64,000 bases of DNA from Halomonas alkaliantarctica (GCF_029854215.1 NZ_CP122961.1:248001-312000), one strand, 5' to 3'; shown: positions 28,405 through 38,183, counted from the first letter of the stretch. The notes: a model not told the origin generated them from the sequence alone. Translations and numbers: made by a program.

Positions 28405-29034
28405 ATGCGCTTTCCTGAAGCCGAACAAACAACGATAGATTTACTGCGCCACGGTGAGCCGGTGGGCGGGCGTATGCTCCGCGGCTCCACCGACCATCCG
28501 CTGAGTGAAACCGGCTGGCAGCAGGTGACCGATGCCGTGATGCGGCAGACGGTCGACGGGCATTTGCCCTACGATGCGATCGTGACCTCGCCGTTAACAC
28601 GCTGCCGTGAATTTGCCCTATGGCTGGGGGAGGAGTTTGATCTGCCCGTTCAGGTGGAAGACGATTTCGCCGAACTGCACTTGGGGCGGTGGGAAGGCAA
28701 AACCCACGCCCAGGTATTTGCCGAAGAGGGCACCGAGAGAATGAATGCCTTTTGGTTTGATCCTGCCGCAGTGTCTCCGCCCGGTGGAGAAACCCTGCAA
28801 GCCTTTGACGCGCGCTTGGCCGGGGCCTGGCAGCAGCTGTTAAGTAATCCGCCGGGTAAGCATGTGCTGGTAGTGGCGCATCTATTTGTCTGCAATGGCC
28901 TGCTGCGCCAAGTGATTGAGCAGCCTCTTTCGCGGGTATTGGCAATGGATTTACCCTACGCGGCGATGAGCCGGGTGCGTCATGAACGCCATGTGCTGGG
29001 TGAAACCAGTTTTATCGAGTGGATTGGCCGTTAA
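28405..29034 (+). CDS. Histidine phosphatase (phosphoglycerate mutase-like)
   Basis: A 209-residue member of the histidine phosphatase superfamily, with the catalytic LLRHGEP motif (His at about 15), TSPLTRCREFA, a conserved LHLGRWEGKTH segment and the second His in VVAHLFVCNGL. CobC-type alpha-ribazole phosphatases look like this, but no cobalamin genes are near; being last in the phn operon suggests it frees phosphate from an imported or internal phosphoester. I use the ATG at 28405, six bases after a GAGGTG site, rather than the GTG at 28396 within that site. Confidence 0.82.
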   Translation: MRFPEAEQTTIDLLRHGEPVGGRMLRGSTDHPLSETGWQQVTDAVMRQTVDGHLPYDAIVTSPLTRCREFALWLGEEFDLPVQVEDDFAELHLGRWEGKTHAQVFAEEGTERMNAFWFDPAAVSPPGGETLQAFDARLAGAWQQLLSNPPGKHVLVVAHLFVCNGLLRQVIEQPLSRVLAMDLPYAAMSRVRHERHVLGETSFIEWIGR

Positions 29035-29042
29035 TTATTGAT

Positions 29043-29062
29043 CGGCGCGTTTTGGCGCGCCG
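29043..29062 (+). terminator. Hairpin after the phn operon
   Basis: CGGCGCG (29043-29049), loop TTTTGG and CGCGCCG (29056-29062) form a perfect 7-bp GC stem eight bases after the histidine phosphatase stop. No T-run follows, so termination efficiency is uncertain. Confidence 0.4.
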
Positions 29063-29325
29063 CTATCCTAGCCTATAAAAGTCCTTCAACTCAGTTACTT
29101 GTTGGGCCTGAAAATCCGTCAGGCTTTATGACTTGAATCAATAAAGAGTCCCCCAAACGCCCTATACTCGCGCCGTTTGTTATTATTTTCCCCATTAAAA
29201 ACTAAGCGTAATTGACTACACGGCAGAGTTCGGCAGACTTAGCTAAACGCGTCAACTGATGCGGACAATAATAATCTAGCACGCCGCTTACCTCCCCAAC
29301 GACGCTATCTGTTTGAGGCTAAGCT

Positions 29326-31278
29326 ATGAAAACTATCGTTAACCGCATGTCGATGCGGTTTAAATTTGCCTGTGTATTGCTGCTTCCGCTGCTTGCCTTG
29401 GCTTGGTTTGCTACCCAAGGCATTATGGAACGGCGCGCCACGGTGCAGGAGTTTGACCGACTTCACGCCTTGACCCAACTGGCCCAGCGTGCCGGTGATG
29501 CCGTGCACCAAATGCAGCTTGAGCGGGGCATGACCGCTGGCTTTCTGGGCAGCGAAGGTGACGCTTTTGGCAATCAGCTTAACCAGCAGCGTCCCAACAC
29601 TGACGCAGCTGTTCTGGCTTTCCGAGCGCAGCGCGATGCGTTGGCGCCAGAGCTGCTAACGCCTGCTGTCGAACAACGACTCAACGAAATTGACGCCCAG
29701 TGGCAGCGCCAGGCAGCCTTACGCAAGCGTGTCGATGACCTGGATATTGCCATGGGCGATGCGTTAAGCCACTACACCGGCATCAACGGCCAACTAATGG
29801 CCTTTGTCGGTACGCTGTCGCATCTGACCAGCGAGGGGGACATTGCGCGCCAGCTAAATGCCTACGAGCAGCTGCTGGAAGCCAAAGATTTGGCGGGCAT
29901 TGAGCGGGCGCTGCTGGCCAATGCATTTGCAGCAGACGGTATGCCGCCTGCAATGCTGCAGCGTTTTTTGAAGCTGATCGGCAAAGAGCAGGCATACTTG
30001 GATAGCTTCCGCAGTTTGGCCGGTAATGAGGGTCGCGAACAACTTGATCAAGCCTTAAGCGGGCCAGAAATTGAGCGCCTGCTGGAGCGTCGCGAACTGG
30101 CTATTAGCCAAGCCGAAGTGGGTGGCTATGGGGTGGAGCCAGAGCAGTGGTTCGAGTGGCAGACGGTGAAAATTGGCCGTTTGAAAGCCTTGGAGGATCG
30201 TATTGCAACCGCTGTAGTGAGTGAGACCCTTGTGCTTCGTAAGGAAGCGCAACAGGCGCTTTGGCAGTATGCAGTGATTGCGCTGTTCGCCAGTTTGATG
30301 GCAATTATCGCTACCGCATTGATGGTGCGTGCGATTACCCAACCGCTCAACCAAGCACTGACTGACATCGCGAACCGGGGTAACGATTTAACCCAACGCT
30401 TGGCAGTGCCGGGTAGCGATGAGTTGTCACAGCTGTACTTGGCGTTCAATGAGTCGTCGGCGGTGACCGAAGCACTAGTGGCTGATGTGAAGCGCAATGC
30501 ACAGTCGGTGGCGGTAGCCAGCAATCAGATGGCCCAGGGCAACCAAGACCTTGCACAGCGGACAGAAGAACAGTCCGCCTCACTGGTGCAAACCGCATCG
30601 AGCATGGAGCAAATCACCGCGACGGTGCGTCAGAGTGCTGAAAACGCCCAGCAAGCCCAGCAAATAACGGATGATGTGACTCACCAGGCCCAAGAAGCTA
30701 CCCAGGTCGCTTCACAAGCCCAGCAGGCAATGCACCAAATCCTGCAAGCCAACGAGCAGGTGACCAGCATTGTCGCGACCATCGACAACATCTCTTTCCA
30801 GACCAATTTGCTGGCGCTTAACGCCTCGGTTGAAGCAGCTAGAGCCGGTGAGCACGGGCGCGGTTTTGCGGTGGTCGCGGATGAAGTGCGTAAATTGGCT
30901 AGCCGCAGTGCGCAGGAAGCCAGCCAGATCCGTCATTTGATCGACAATAACGTGGCAAAAATTGCCGAGGGTGAAAACCTAGTCACCTCGACCAATGAGA
31001 TCTTGGTGCGTATCGCCCAGCGCCTTGGGCAGATGGCGAATCTGATGGGGGAAATGACGTCGGCTACCCATGAACAGTCGGCTGGGATTGAGCAAATTAA
31101 CCGCGCCATGGCGCAGTTGGAAGAGGTCACTCAGCAAAATGCTGCCTTGGTTGAAGAAATGGCGGCAGCGAGCCGCTCCCTCGATGATCAGGCGGATGAT
31201 ATGAACAGCAAAGTGAGCGATTACCAGGTGAGCGATTTCGGCTTGGCAGCCAACCGTTTAACGCTCTCTCTCGCGTAG
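29326..31278 (+). CDS. Methyl-accepting chemotaxis protein with NIT sensor domain
   Basis: A 650-residue chemoreceptor. Transmembrane segment 1 is at about 12-30 and segment 2 at about 302-325. The periplasmic part is a helical NIT domain (nitrate/nitrite sensing type, PF08376), recognised by [21 protein letters not shown] follows (about 326-378), then a long coiled signalling domain with the hairpin tip ([23 protein letters not shown]). No NWETF-like CheR/CheB docking peptide is seen at the end. It probably directs movement in response to nitrate, nitrite or another small ligand; the ligand is inferred from the domain. Confidence 0.92.
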   Translation: MKTIVNRMSMRFKFACVLLLPLLALAWFATQGIMERRATVQEFDRLHALTQLAQRAGDAVHQMQLERGMTAGFLGSEGDAFGNQLNQQRPNTDAAVLAFRAQRDALAPELLTPAVEQRLNEIDAQWQRQAALRKRVDDLDIAMGDALSHYTGINGQLMAFVGTLSHLTSEGDIARQLNAYEQLLEAKDLAGIERALLANAFAADGMPPAMLQRFLKLIGKEQAYLDSFRSLAGNEGREQLDQALSGPEIERLLERRELAISQAEVGGYGVEPEQWFEWQTVKIGRLKALEDRIATAVVSETLVLRKEAQQALWQYAVIALFASLMAIIATALMVRAITQPLNQALTDIANRGNDLTQRLAVPGSDELSQLYLAFNESSAVTEALVADVKRNAQSVAVASNQMAQGNQDLAQRTEEQSASLVQTASSMEQITATVRQSAENAQQAQQITDDVTHQAQEATQVASQAQQAMHQILQANEQVTSIVATIDNISFQTNLLALNASVEAARAGEHGRGFAVVADEVRKLASRSAQEASQIRHLIDNNVAKIAEGENLVTSTNEILVRIAQRLGQMANLMGEMTSATHEQSAGIEQINRAMAQLEEVTQQNAALVEEMAAASRSLDDQADDMNSKVSDYQVSDFGLAANRLTLSLA

Positions 31279-31331
31279 CTTGCCCGCCGTTGTACTACTA
31301 AAGCGATTTAACTTATTACCTCGTCAGCCGA

Positions 31332-31358
31332 TAAGGTACTTTGCAGTGCAAAGTACCT
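31332..31358. terminator. Perfect 12-bp inverted repeat after the chemoreceptor gene
   Basis: AAGGTACTTTGC (31332-31343), loop AGT, GCAAAGTACCTT (31347-31358). It lies 54 bases past the stop and lacks a following T-run. It may be a Rho-dependent or weak terminator or a 3'-end stabiliser. Confidence 0.45.
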
Positions 31359-31411
31359 TCGCCGTCATAGGGTGTTATTATGCTTAGCAATACTACTACT
31401 TTCATAATAAT

Positions 31412-31471
31412 GGCTCTATTGACCTAATAACGGCTCTATATAACAGCGAACCTATATAGCGGCGGCTCTAT
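31412..31471. repeat. Spaced copies of GGCTCTAT before a GGDEF-EAL gene
   Basis: GGCTCTAT occurs at 31412, 31432 and 31464. The first two lie in a 20-base direct repeat (TAATAAYGGCTCTATW). CTATATA and TATATAG (about 31435-31458) are also inverted. All are upstream of the gene starting at 31498, in the area where its promoter should be. Confidence 0.4.
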
Positions 31472-31497
31472 AAAAACGACGAGGAGAGCAAAGACGT

Positions 31498-33303
31498 ATG
31501 TATGAATCCTTGAATTTATCGAAGGAACAGTCTTTGTCTCAACAGCACCCCCAGCCAGCACCTTCATTCCCCCGCTCGAACGCGATGCCAACGGCATCCG
31601 TAAGCTATGAGGCGTCTCCTACGGAATCGGTATTTAGTTACGCCAACGAAGCGATCATCATTACCGATGCGGAAAATCGAGTGATGGAGGTGAACCCCGC
31701 TTTTTGTGAGTTAACGGGGATTACGCAGGACGATGTACAGGGCAAAACGCCAGAAGCGTTCAGTATTTTACCGCTGGACGATAGCCGCACCACGCGGTTG
31801 ATGCGGGAAGAGCTGCAGTTGCGTGACCGTAGCAAAAGCCAGGTGAGCTATCGTAGCCATGATGGCCAGTTTTATCCGGGCATGATGTCGATTAATCGCG
31901 TGCGCAATGAGCAAGGTGAGATTGATCACCATGTGATTGTGCTTGCTGACCTTTCGGCCATTCCAGCCCATGCCCGCCACCTTAATCGAGAAGTCTATTT
32001 TGATGCCCTAACGGGGCTGCCTAATCTGCAGTTGCTGACACAGTTGATTCAAGAGTCCATGCAGCATGCAGAAGCGAAGCAGTTGCCCTTAGCAGTGTGC
32101 TCGCTGGATATCGATTTCTTCAAAAATATTAATGACCGGCTGGGCTCCACTGTGGGCGATGCGCTGCTTTCCTCTTTTTCGCAGCGGATAAGCCATCTGC
32201 TGTTCGGGGATGATGTGCTGGCGCGGGTGGGGGGCGATGAGTTTGTGCTGTTACTTCACCATGGCGTCGACGACGATTTTTTTGAGAAGTTGTTAGCCTC
32301 CATTCGCCAACCGTTGGTGATTGACGGGCAGAGTATTCATTTGACGGCAAGCCTTGGCGTCACGCTCTATCCGAATGATCAGGTTCAGGGCGATCTGCTG
32401 TTACGCCATGCCAACCAGGCCATGTACCGTGCTAAACAGCGGGGCCGCGATACCTTTCACTTGTTTGACCCTAACCATGACCGCTTGCTACAGGTGCGCC
32501 ATGAGCAGCGTCAGCGCTTTATTGATGCGCTCAATAACAATGAATTATGCCTTTATTATCAACCTCAGGTCGATATGCGCAGTGGCAAGGTGGTCGGTCT
32601 TGAGGCGCTGATCCGTTGGCAGCACCCTGAAGAGGGTTTGCTGGCACCTGGGCAGTTTTTACCCATTATCGATACCACTCCGTTAGAAGTGGAGCTTGGT
32701 GAATGGGTCATTGAACGAGCGCTGCGCCAGTTGAGTGAGTGGCAAGTTCAAGGCATCGCGCTACCGATCAATGTGAATATAAGCCCAACGCATCTGTTAG
32801 TGAGTGACTTTAGCCAGCGGCTGGGCGAACTATTGGCAAGCTACCCTGATGTCCCCCCCGCAATGCTCAAACTCGAAGTGTTGGAGAGTGCGGCAATGCA
32901 CGATATCCAGGCCGCGCTGCAAAATATGGCGCGCTGCCAGTCGCTGGGGGTAAGTTTTGCAATAGATGATTTTGGCACCGGGTTTTCGTCTTTAACCCAC
33001 CTGCGGCAGCTACCGGTCTGCCTGATTAAAATTGATCAGAGCTTTGTTCGCGATATGCTTATCGACCAGGACGATATGGCGATTGTGGAAAGTGTCATTT
33101 ACATGGCTAATAGGTTTAAGCGACCCATGCTGGCAGAGGGTGTAGAAACCTTAGAGCATGCCAAGGCCTTGATGGCGCTGGGCTGCGATTTAGCTCAAGG
33201 GTTTGGTATTGCGCGGCCAATGCCCGCCGAGGCATTACCTAATTGGTTGGCCAATTGGCCTAGCCGTGAAGAGTGGAACTCCCTTGCCCTAACGGACAGT
33301 TAA
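31498..33303 (+). CDS. PAS-GGDEF-EAL dual-domain c-di-GMP protein
   Basis: A 601-residue cytoplasmic protein. A PAS domain (about 45-155, EAIIITDAENRVMEVNPAFCELTG) is followed by a GGDEF domain (about 165-325) with intact GGDEF at 245-249, and an EAL domain (about 335-590) with EAL at 369-371, DDFGTG near 490 and EGVE near 547. Both enzyme sites look complete, so it may make or break c-di-GMP under PAS control. The stop codon TTAA is shared with the convergent gene at 33300. Confidence 0.92.
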   Translation: MYESLNLSKEQSLSQQHPQPAPSFPRSNAMPTASVSYEASPTESVFSYANEAIIITDAENRVMEVNPAFCELTGITQDDVQGKTPEAFSILPLDDSRTTRLMREELQLRDRSKSQVSYRSHDGQFYPGMMSINRVRNEQGEIDHHVIVLADLSAIPAHARHLNREVYFDALTGLPNLQLLTQLIQESMQHAEAKQLPLAVCSLDIDFFKNINDRLGSTVGDALLSSFSQRISHLLFGDDVLARVGGDEFVLLLHHGVDDDFFEKLLASIRQPLVIDGQSIHLTASLGVTLYPNDQVQGDLLLRHANQAMYRAKQRGRDTFHLFDPNHDRLLQVRHEQRQRFIDALNNNELCLYYQPQVDMRSGKVVGLEALIRWQHPEEGLLAPGQFLPIIDTTPLEVELGEWVIERALRQLSEWQVQGIALPINVNISPTHLLVSDFSQRLGELLASYPDVPPAMLKLEVLESAAMHDIQAALQNMARCQSLGVSFAIDDFGTGFSSLTHLRQLPVCLIKIDQSFVRDMLIDQDDMAIVESVIYMANRFKRPMLAEGVETLEHAKALMALGCDLAQGFGIARPMPAEALPNWLANWPSREEWNSLALTDS

Positions 33304-33941
33304 GCAGCTTGCTCCTCCGAAGATTGCGCGTTAGCGGCTGATTCATCAGCAGAGGCTGTTACCGCGGCACCGTCACTGCGAGCTTGCTCCATTTCACTGC
33401 GCTGCATGGAGGCTTCAAGCTTGGCTTCCAACAGGTACTGGCGCGCTTGGGCGGCCACTTGGTGATCTTTTGGTGAGGGATCTGCAGGTGCCATGGCAGC
33501 GGCGATCACGGTCTGCATTTTTTCAATTGTGGCTTGGGGATCGTTGGGCACCGGGCCGTAATCGATCGGTACCTCTCCTGCAACCGCATAGCGCTTGCCA
33601 TCGGGGCCAACTTCATATTCATAGCTGGCGCCGCCAGTATAGGCACCGCCCACTGTTTGGTGGGCCATTTCATGTTGGCGAACTTCCCGATCAGTCTGTT
33701 TAAGCTGATCTAGTAGCTGAATCTCTTCCGGTGCCATGGGCGTGCCGTCAGCCCGTTTAGGGCCAGCCTCGGCGCTGCTGCTCTCTTCGCTAGTGCTCGT
33801 CGTTTTAGGGTCCTCGGTAGACGCCGTATCTTCTTCAAGAGCACGACTTTTACCGGCTTGTTCAACGCGCGGGGACATTGTATTCGCTGAAGGATACGTC
33901 CAGGCAGCGTGGGAAACAGTGCTAATGGAAGAAACAACCAT
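33300..33941 (-). CDS. SprA-family putative metalloprotease
   Basis: A 213-residue protein of the SprA-related family (PF12118), with HEMAH at about 90-94 and the highly conserved GGAYTGGASYEYEVGPDGKRYAVAGEVPID region (two adjacent stretches). HExxH-type residues suggest a zinc metallopeptidase, but activity has not been established as far as I know. The first 75 residues are low-complexity (Ser/Glu/Thr-rich) and the last 45 Ala/Glu-rich. There is no clear signal peptide. It ends tail-to-tail with the GGDEF-EAL gene. Confidence 0.8.
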   Translation of the reverse strand: MVVSSISTVSHAAWTYPSANTMSPRVEQAGKSRALEEDTASTEDPKTTSTSEESSSAEAGPKRADGTPMAPEEIQLLDQLKQTDREVRQHEMAHQTVGGAYTGGASYEYEVGPDGKRYAVAGEVPIDYGPVPNDPQATIEKMQTVIAAAMAPADPSPKDHQVAAQARQYLLEAKLEASMQRSEMEQARSDGAAVTASADESAANAQSSEEQAA

Positions 33942-34089
33942 AGAGAATTACCGACTAAGTACGCGTTGGGATACCATGAAGTATTAGCGAGCAATGCCGA
34001 CAGCGCAAGTTTACACTGTGCTTTTCGCCGTTCTATGCCAACACTTTTCTAACACTATGCTGGCCCTACGCTAGTCCTATATCAGCCCT

Positions 34090-34317
34090 ATGCAAACCAT
34101 TGATGTGGTCATTAATCTTAACTACGACGAATGCTTGGCTCATTACGAGGGGCGCATTGCCAACGTGCGCACCCGAAGCATCGATGGTCGTTGGGTGATA
34201 TTTCCGGCCGAGGCGATTCGTCGGGTAGTAAGTCGTGACGGCGTGCACGGTATTTATCGATTAAGTTTTACTGAGCAGGGCCGATTTATCAGCATTAATC
34301 CCTTAACCGGACGTTGA
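34090..34317 (+). CDS. DUF2835 family small protein
   Basis: A 75-residue protein matching the DUF2835 family (PF11197) in form: YDECLAHYEGRIANVRTRSIDGRWVIFPA is followed by GVHGIYRLSF. The function is unknown; small conserved proteins of this type occur in many gammaproteobacteria. It is followed after 7 bases by another small gene in the same direction, so the two are probably cotranscribed. Confidence 0.75.
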   Translation: MQTIDVVINLNYDECLAHYEGRIANVRTRSIDGRWVIFPAEAIRRVVSRDGVHGIYRLSFTEQGRFISINPLTGR

Positions 34318-34324
34318 GCTGCCT

Positions 34325-34708
34325 ATGCACCGCCATGAAACGCCGATCACTTTAAATGACCTCATTTATTCCATTATTCCCAATTTAAACAGTGCCGAAA
34401 AGTTAGTTTTCGCTACGCTAGAGAGCTTGATTGAAACTGCATCCAACCCTTTGGATATTCTTAAACGGACCGATCAGCGGCAGGCATTTGGGCTGGAAGT
34501 TCATCGTATACGCATTAACCTGGAGCACCTGCTCGACCGTTACCGAACCGAGCTAGAAGCCGTACTACGCAGCGAAGGTGCGCATATCGGCCCGGTACTA
34601 GACCCAGACCCCCAAGAAGCAGATGCCATTCGTAGTGCTGTGGATATTTATATTCATGTATGCGCTTTTCAACGCGGCGAGCGTCCCAGCCCCGTGCCTC
34701 GGCGATAA
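34325..34708 (+). CDS. Conserved-looking small protein of unknown function
   Basis: A 127-residue soluble protein I do not recognise. It is predicted mostly helical: a central stretch FGLEVHRIRINLEHLLDRYR suggests an amphipathic helix, and the end is short and proline/arginine-rich. There is no signal peptide or membrane segment. It lies 7 bases after the DUF2835 gene and has codon use like its neighbours, so it is probably a real gene in the same unit. Confidence 0.6.
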   Translation: MHRHETPITLNDLIYSIIPNLNSAEKLVFATLESLIETASNPLDILKRTDQRQAFGLEVHRIRINLEHLLDRYRTELEAVLRSEGAHIGPVLDPDPQEADAIRSAVDIYIHVCAFQRGERPSPVPRR

Positions 34709-34860
34709 TCTACGCCGCGTAAACGGCCATAGCGTAACATTCGCAACATGGCATCAACATTGCTTGTATAATGTGGCAATTCTGACTTTCAGGGTTACCC
34801 CCTTGAAAGCAAACAGCCTGCCTACCCGGCGCTGGCTGTGGACACATTAGGAGATATACC

Positions 34861-35436
34861 ATGTCTGCCTCACCTGTCACATTGATGGTGGCTCGTCGCG
34901 TTGAGCACGGCCGCTACTCCGATTTTAATCGTTGGCTTAATGAAGGGCGCGAACTGGCGGCCGATTTTGCAGGCTACCTCGGCTCCGGCGTACTGGCGCC
35001 ACCTGCTGACGACGATGAATATCAGATTATCTTCCGCTTTAGCAGCAGCGAAACCTTAGCCGCCTGGGAACACTCCGCGTCACGCCATGCGTGGTTGACG
35101 CGTGGCAAAGGTTTGTATGAGGCGCCCCATGAACACCGGGCTACCGGGCTGGATGCGTGGTTTCAAACCGGCACCAGTGTGCCGCCGCGCTGGAAGCAGG
35201 CCGTGGCCGTCTGGTTGGCTTTCTTTCCTATCTCGCTAATTTTTCAGTTTGTATTTGGCGGCCTACTGGCCGATTGGGCACTGCTGCCTCGAGTGATGGT
35301 GAGTACTCTAATGCTGACGCCAGTGATGGTGTTTGTGTTTATTCCGCTCTCTATGCGTTTGCTCGCGTCCTGGCTGCAAGGTAAATGGTCACCGTTGGAT
35401 CTGCTGGCACGTTGGCGCCACGCGCAGCGGTCATGA
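34861..35436 (+). CDS. Antibiotic-biosynthesis-monooxygenase-like membrane protein
   Basis: A 191-residue protein. The first 95 residues look like an ABM (dimeric alpha-beta barrel) domain (VTLMVARRVEHGRYSDFNRW, YLGSGVLAP, YQIIFRFSS, AWEHSASRHAWL). Two membrane helices follow at about 117-138 and 145-170, then a short basic tail. This ABM-plus-two-helices layout is common in uncharacterised bacterial proteins. An AGGAG site is seven bases before the ATG. The substrate is unknown. Confidence 0.75.
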   Translation: MSASPVTLMVARRVEHGRYSDFNRWLNEGRELAADFAGYLGSGVLAPPADDDEYQIIFRFSSSETLAAWEHSASRHAWLTRGKGLYEAPHEHRATGLDAWFQTGTSVPPRWKQAVAVWLAFFPISLIFQFVFGGLLADWALLPRVMVSTLMLTPVMVFVFIPLSMRLLASWLQGKWSPLDLLARWRHAQRS

Positions 35437-35622
35437 TGCTTCATTGTGAATAAGTGTTGTTTGCGTTTGCGCTTCCATGGGGTTAAACGCTGCGTTAATA
35501 CTAACCTACGTTTATTGCGCCTATGATGATGGGCTTTATGGTACTAAGCTAAATGTGCCTAATAGAGCAGGAAAATGTCGCCGGCGCTATGCTGGCGGAC
35601 AATTCAGCCCCATGGAGTGTTT

Positions 35623-36294
35623 ATGATCCACGTTCACCATCTGGAAAAGTCTCGTTCGCACCGCATACTCTGGTTACTTGAAGCCCTTGAACTGGACTAC
35701 GAGTTGGTGGTTTACCAGCGCGATGGTAAGACACAGCAAGCGCCTGACTCGCTGAAAAAAATCCATCCGCTGGGTAAGTCTCCGGTGATTACCGATGGTG
35801 ATCTAACCGTGGCTGAGTCAGGTGCGATTATTGATTACCTAGTACAGCGCTACGGGCAAGGACGCTGTCAGCCTTCGCCAGATGACATGCGTGCGTGGGT
35901 GGATTATCGCTACTGGCTGCACTATGCCGAAGGGTCGTTAATGCCACTGCTGGTGATGCAGCTTGTGTTTAGCCAAATTCCCAAACAATCACCCTGGCTG
36001 ATTAAGCCACTGGCTAAAGGGATTAGCGATACGGTAAGCAAGCGCTTCTTAGCACCGCAGCTTAAGCAGCACCTTAACTTTATTAACCAACATCTGTTGG
36101 CGCAGGGGAATTTTGCCGGGCCGTGGCCAAGCGGTGCTGATATTCAAATGAGTTTCCCGCTACAGGCGGTGGCCGCCGTACAGTCGCTGGAAAAATATCC
36201 TGCCATTGCCGCTTTTGTATCACGCATTGAGCAAGACGCCGCTTGGCAACGAGTGGTCGAGCGGGCGGGTCCGCTTACCATGCCTGGTCAGTGA
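35623..36294 (+). CDS. Glutathione S-transferase family protein
   Basis: A 223-residue GST. The N-terminal thioredoxin-like domain has SRSHRILWLLEALELDYEL, NPLGK-like HPLGKSPVITD and the glutathione-contacting ESGAIIDYL motif; a helical C-terminal domain follows. The start at 35623 is chosen because of the GGAG just upstream and because homologous GSTs begin directly with this beta strand; an ATG at 35575 would add 16 unlikely residues. Detoxification or thiol chemistry is likely, but the substrate is not known. Confidence 0.87.
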   Translation: MIHVHHLEKSRSHRILWLLEALELDYELVVYQRDGKTQQAPDSLKKIHPLGKSPVITDGDLTVAESGAIIDYLVQRYGQGRCQPSPDDMRAWVDYRYWLHYAEGSLMPLLVMQLVFSQIPKQSPWLIKPLAKGISDTVSKRFLAPQLKQHLNFINQHLLAQGNFAGPWPSGADIQMSFPLQAVAAVQSLEKYPAIAAFVSRIEQDAAWQRVVERAGPLTMPGQ

Positions 36295-36303
36295 CCAGCC
36301 GCT

Positions 36304-38142
36304 ATGTGCTCTTTAGTCTCTGCTGCTGCTCTCCCGGGGGAGCTGCTGGGCAGTATTGATGACTACTTGGGGCGTTGGGGCGTCATCTTATTGCTTGTGT
36401 GCCTTCTTTTGGCGCTGCTGGGCAACCTTTTGCTTAAGCGGCGTATGCAGCATGACCGGGCGCTATTACAGGCCAATAAAGAGATGCTGGCGACTATCCT
36501 GGATAGCGTTGATGCGTTTATTTATATCAAATCCCCGACCTTAGAGTACCAATACGTTAATCGCCGTATTAGCGATCTATTTGGTTTATCCGCGGACAAA
36601 ATTATAGGTAAGTGCGATGAGGCTTTTTTTGATGCCGGGAGCGCCGCTGAAATCAAGCGGGTTGATCGCAACGTATTGGCTTCGGGGAATAAAGTAACGG
36701 TGGAGGAGAGCAATGTCTTGCAAGGCGAAAGCCGGGTAAGAACGTTCTTATCGATTAAAATGCCGCTTGCCATGTCGCCCGGTGCACCCCCCTCTCTGTG
36801 CGGCATTTCGACCGAGCTGACCGACTACCTCGAAATGCAGTCACGTACCCACTATCTGGCCTTCTATGATTCGCTAACAGGGCTGCCCAACCGGCGGCTT
36901 CTGATTGACTCACTAACGGCCGCTATTGAGCATGACGAGTGGGCCGAGTCCTACAGCGCGGTCTTGGTGATTGATCTGGATAACTTCCGCTTAGTGAATG
37001 ATATCCAGGGCCATGATAGTGGCGATCAGCTTTTGATTAGCGTTGCTGAACAATTACGCCAGCGGCTTGATTCAGAGGTAACGCTGGCTCGCTTTAGTAG
37101 TGATGAGTTTGTTGTTCTGATCAATAATCTGGGCGAGCAACAAACGAGCGCCGCGCATAGAGCCGAGCGGGTGGGGCGCCAACTATTGGAAATCATTGCC
37201 CAAGTAAGAAACAGCTCCACGCTACCGATCAGTGCCAGCATTGGCATTTCGCTGTTTACAGGAGGCGGCGAGCACAGCATGGATAGCGTTTTGCAGCAGG
37301 CAGATATGGCGTTGCAGCAGGCGAAATCCGCGGGCGGCAATACGCTGCGCTTTTTTAACAGCGCAATGCAGACCAGCGTATTGGAAAGGGCGAGTTTAGA
37401 AGCCGATTTGCATCAGGCGCTCAAGCGCAACGAGCTGGCGCTGCATTACCAAGTGCAGGTCGACCAACAGGGCGTGACCACGGGTGTCGAGGCGTTATTG
37501 CGCTGGTACCATCCCTTGCGTGGTTGGGTTCCCCCCGCGACGTTTATTCCACTTGCGGAAGAGAATCGGCTGATTGTGCCGATCGGTCACTGGGTGCTGC
37601 AGTCAGCCTGCGAGCAGCTAGCGAAATGGTCGCGTCAACCGGCCTATGCGCCGTTAAGTATTTCCGTCAACGTCAGTTCAGTGCAGTTTCAGCAGCCGGA
37701 ATTCGTGCGCGATGTCGAGGCACTGTTAGCAGAAACCCAGGCACCGCCGAGCCGTTTGGTGCTCGAAGTCACCGAGAGCCTGTTGATGCACGAGCCGGTT
37801 AGGGTGCGCAGTACCATGTTGAAATTGCGTGCTAAGGGGATTCGCTTTGCGCTGGATGACTTTGGTACTGGCTACTCATCGCTTAGTTATCTGAAGCGCT
37901 TGCCGCTGGATGAGTTGAAAATCGATCAATCGTTTATTCACGAATTGCTGACCGATAAGACAGACGCAGCGATTGTCGATACCACGATTCTTCTCGCGGT
38001 GAGCTTGGGCTTAACCGTGGTTGCGGAAGGGGTGGAGAAAAAAGAGCAACTCGATTGGTTAAGAGGCCACGGCTGCTACCGTTACCAAGGCTATCTATTT
38101 GGTCGTCCGACGCCGATTGAGTATCTTTTTGAGGGCTATTAA
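36304..38142 (+). CDS. Membrane PAS-(degenerate GGDEF)-EAL phosphodiesterase
   Basis: A 612-residue protein with one membrane segment (about 26-44), a PAS domain (about 60-175), a GGDEF domain (about 185-350) whose active site reads SSDEF (265-269) instead of GGDEF, and an EAL domain (about 365-610). The EAL domain has EAL at 396-398, DDFGTG near 518 and EGVE near 575. It is therefore likely a pure c-di-GMP phosphodiesterase, with the GGDEF half perhaps binding GTP for control. It begins 9 bases after the GST stop. Confidence 0.9.
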   Translation: MCSLVSAAALPGELLGSIDDYLGRWGVILLLVCLLLALLGNLLLKRRMQHDRALLQANKEMLATILDSVDAFIYIKSPTLEYQYVNRRISDLFGLSADKIIGKCDEAFFDAGSAAEIKRVDRNVLASGNKVTVEESNVLQGESRVRTFLSIKMPLAMSPGAPPSLCGISTELTDYLEMQSRTHYLAFYDSLTGLPNRRLLIDSLTAAIEHDEWAESYSAVLVIDLDNFRLVNDIQGHDSGDQLLISVAEQLRQRLDSEVTLARFSSDEFVVLINNLGEQQTSAAHRAERVGRQLLEIIAQVRNSSTLPISASIGISLFTGGGEHSMDSVLQQADMALQQAKSAGGNTLRFFNSAMQTSVLERASLEADLHQALKRNELALHYQVQVDQQGVTTGVEALLRWYHPLRGWVPPATFIPLAEENRLIVPIGHWVLQSACEQLAKWSRQPAYAPLSISVNVSSVQFQQPEFVRDVEALLAETQAPPSRLVLEVTESLLMHEPVRVRSTMLKLRAKGIRFALDDFGTGYSSLSYLKRLPLDELKIDQSFIHELLTDKTDAAIVDTTILLAVSLGLTVVAEGVEKKEQLDWLRGHGCYRYQGYLFGRPTPIEYLFEGY

Positions 38143-38153
38143 GCGGTTATATC

Positions 38154-38183
38154 AAAACCCCTCTTCAGTACGCTGAAAAGGGG
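38154..38183. terminator. Hairpin between the EAL gene and nhaD
   Basis: CCCCTCTTCAG (38158-38168) pairs with CTGAAAAGGGG (38173-38183) with one mismatch. The AAAA before it reads as a U-run on the minus strand, so it may end nhaD transcription as well as that of the EAL gene. Confidence 0.45.

Noticed and set aside
29146..29172. Possible sigma-28 (FliA) promoter before the chemoreceptor
   Set aside because: TAAAGAGT and GCCCTATA are present but the spacer is 9 rather than 11 bases and several positions mismatch.
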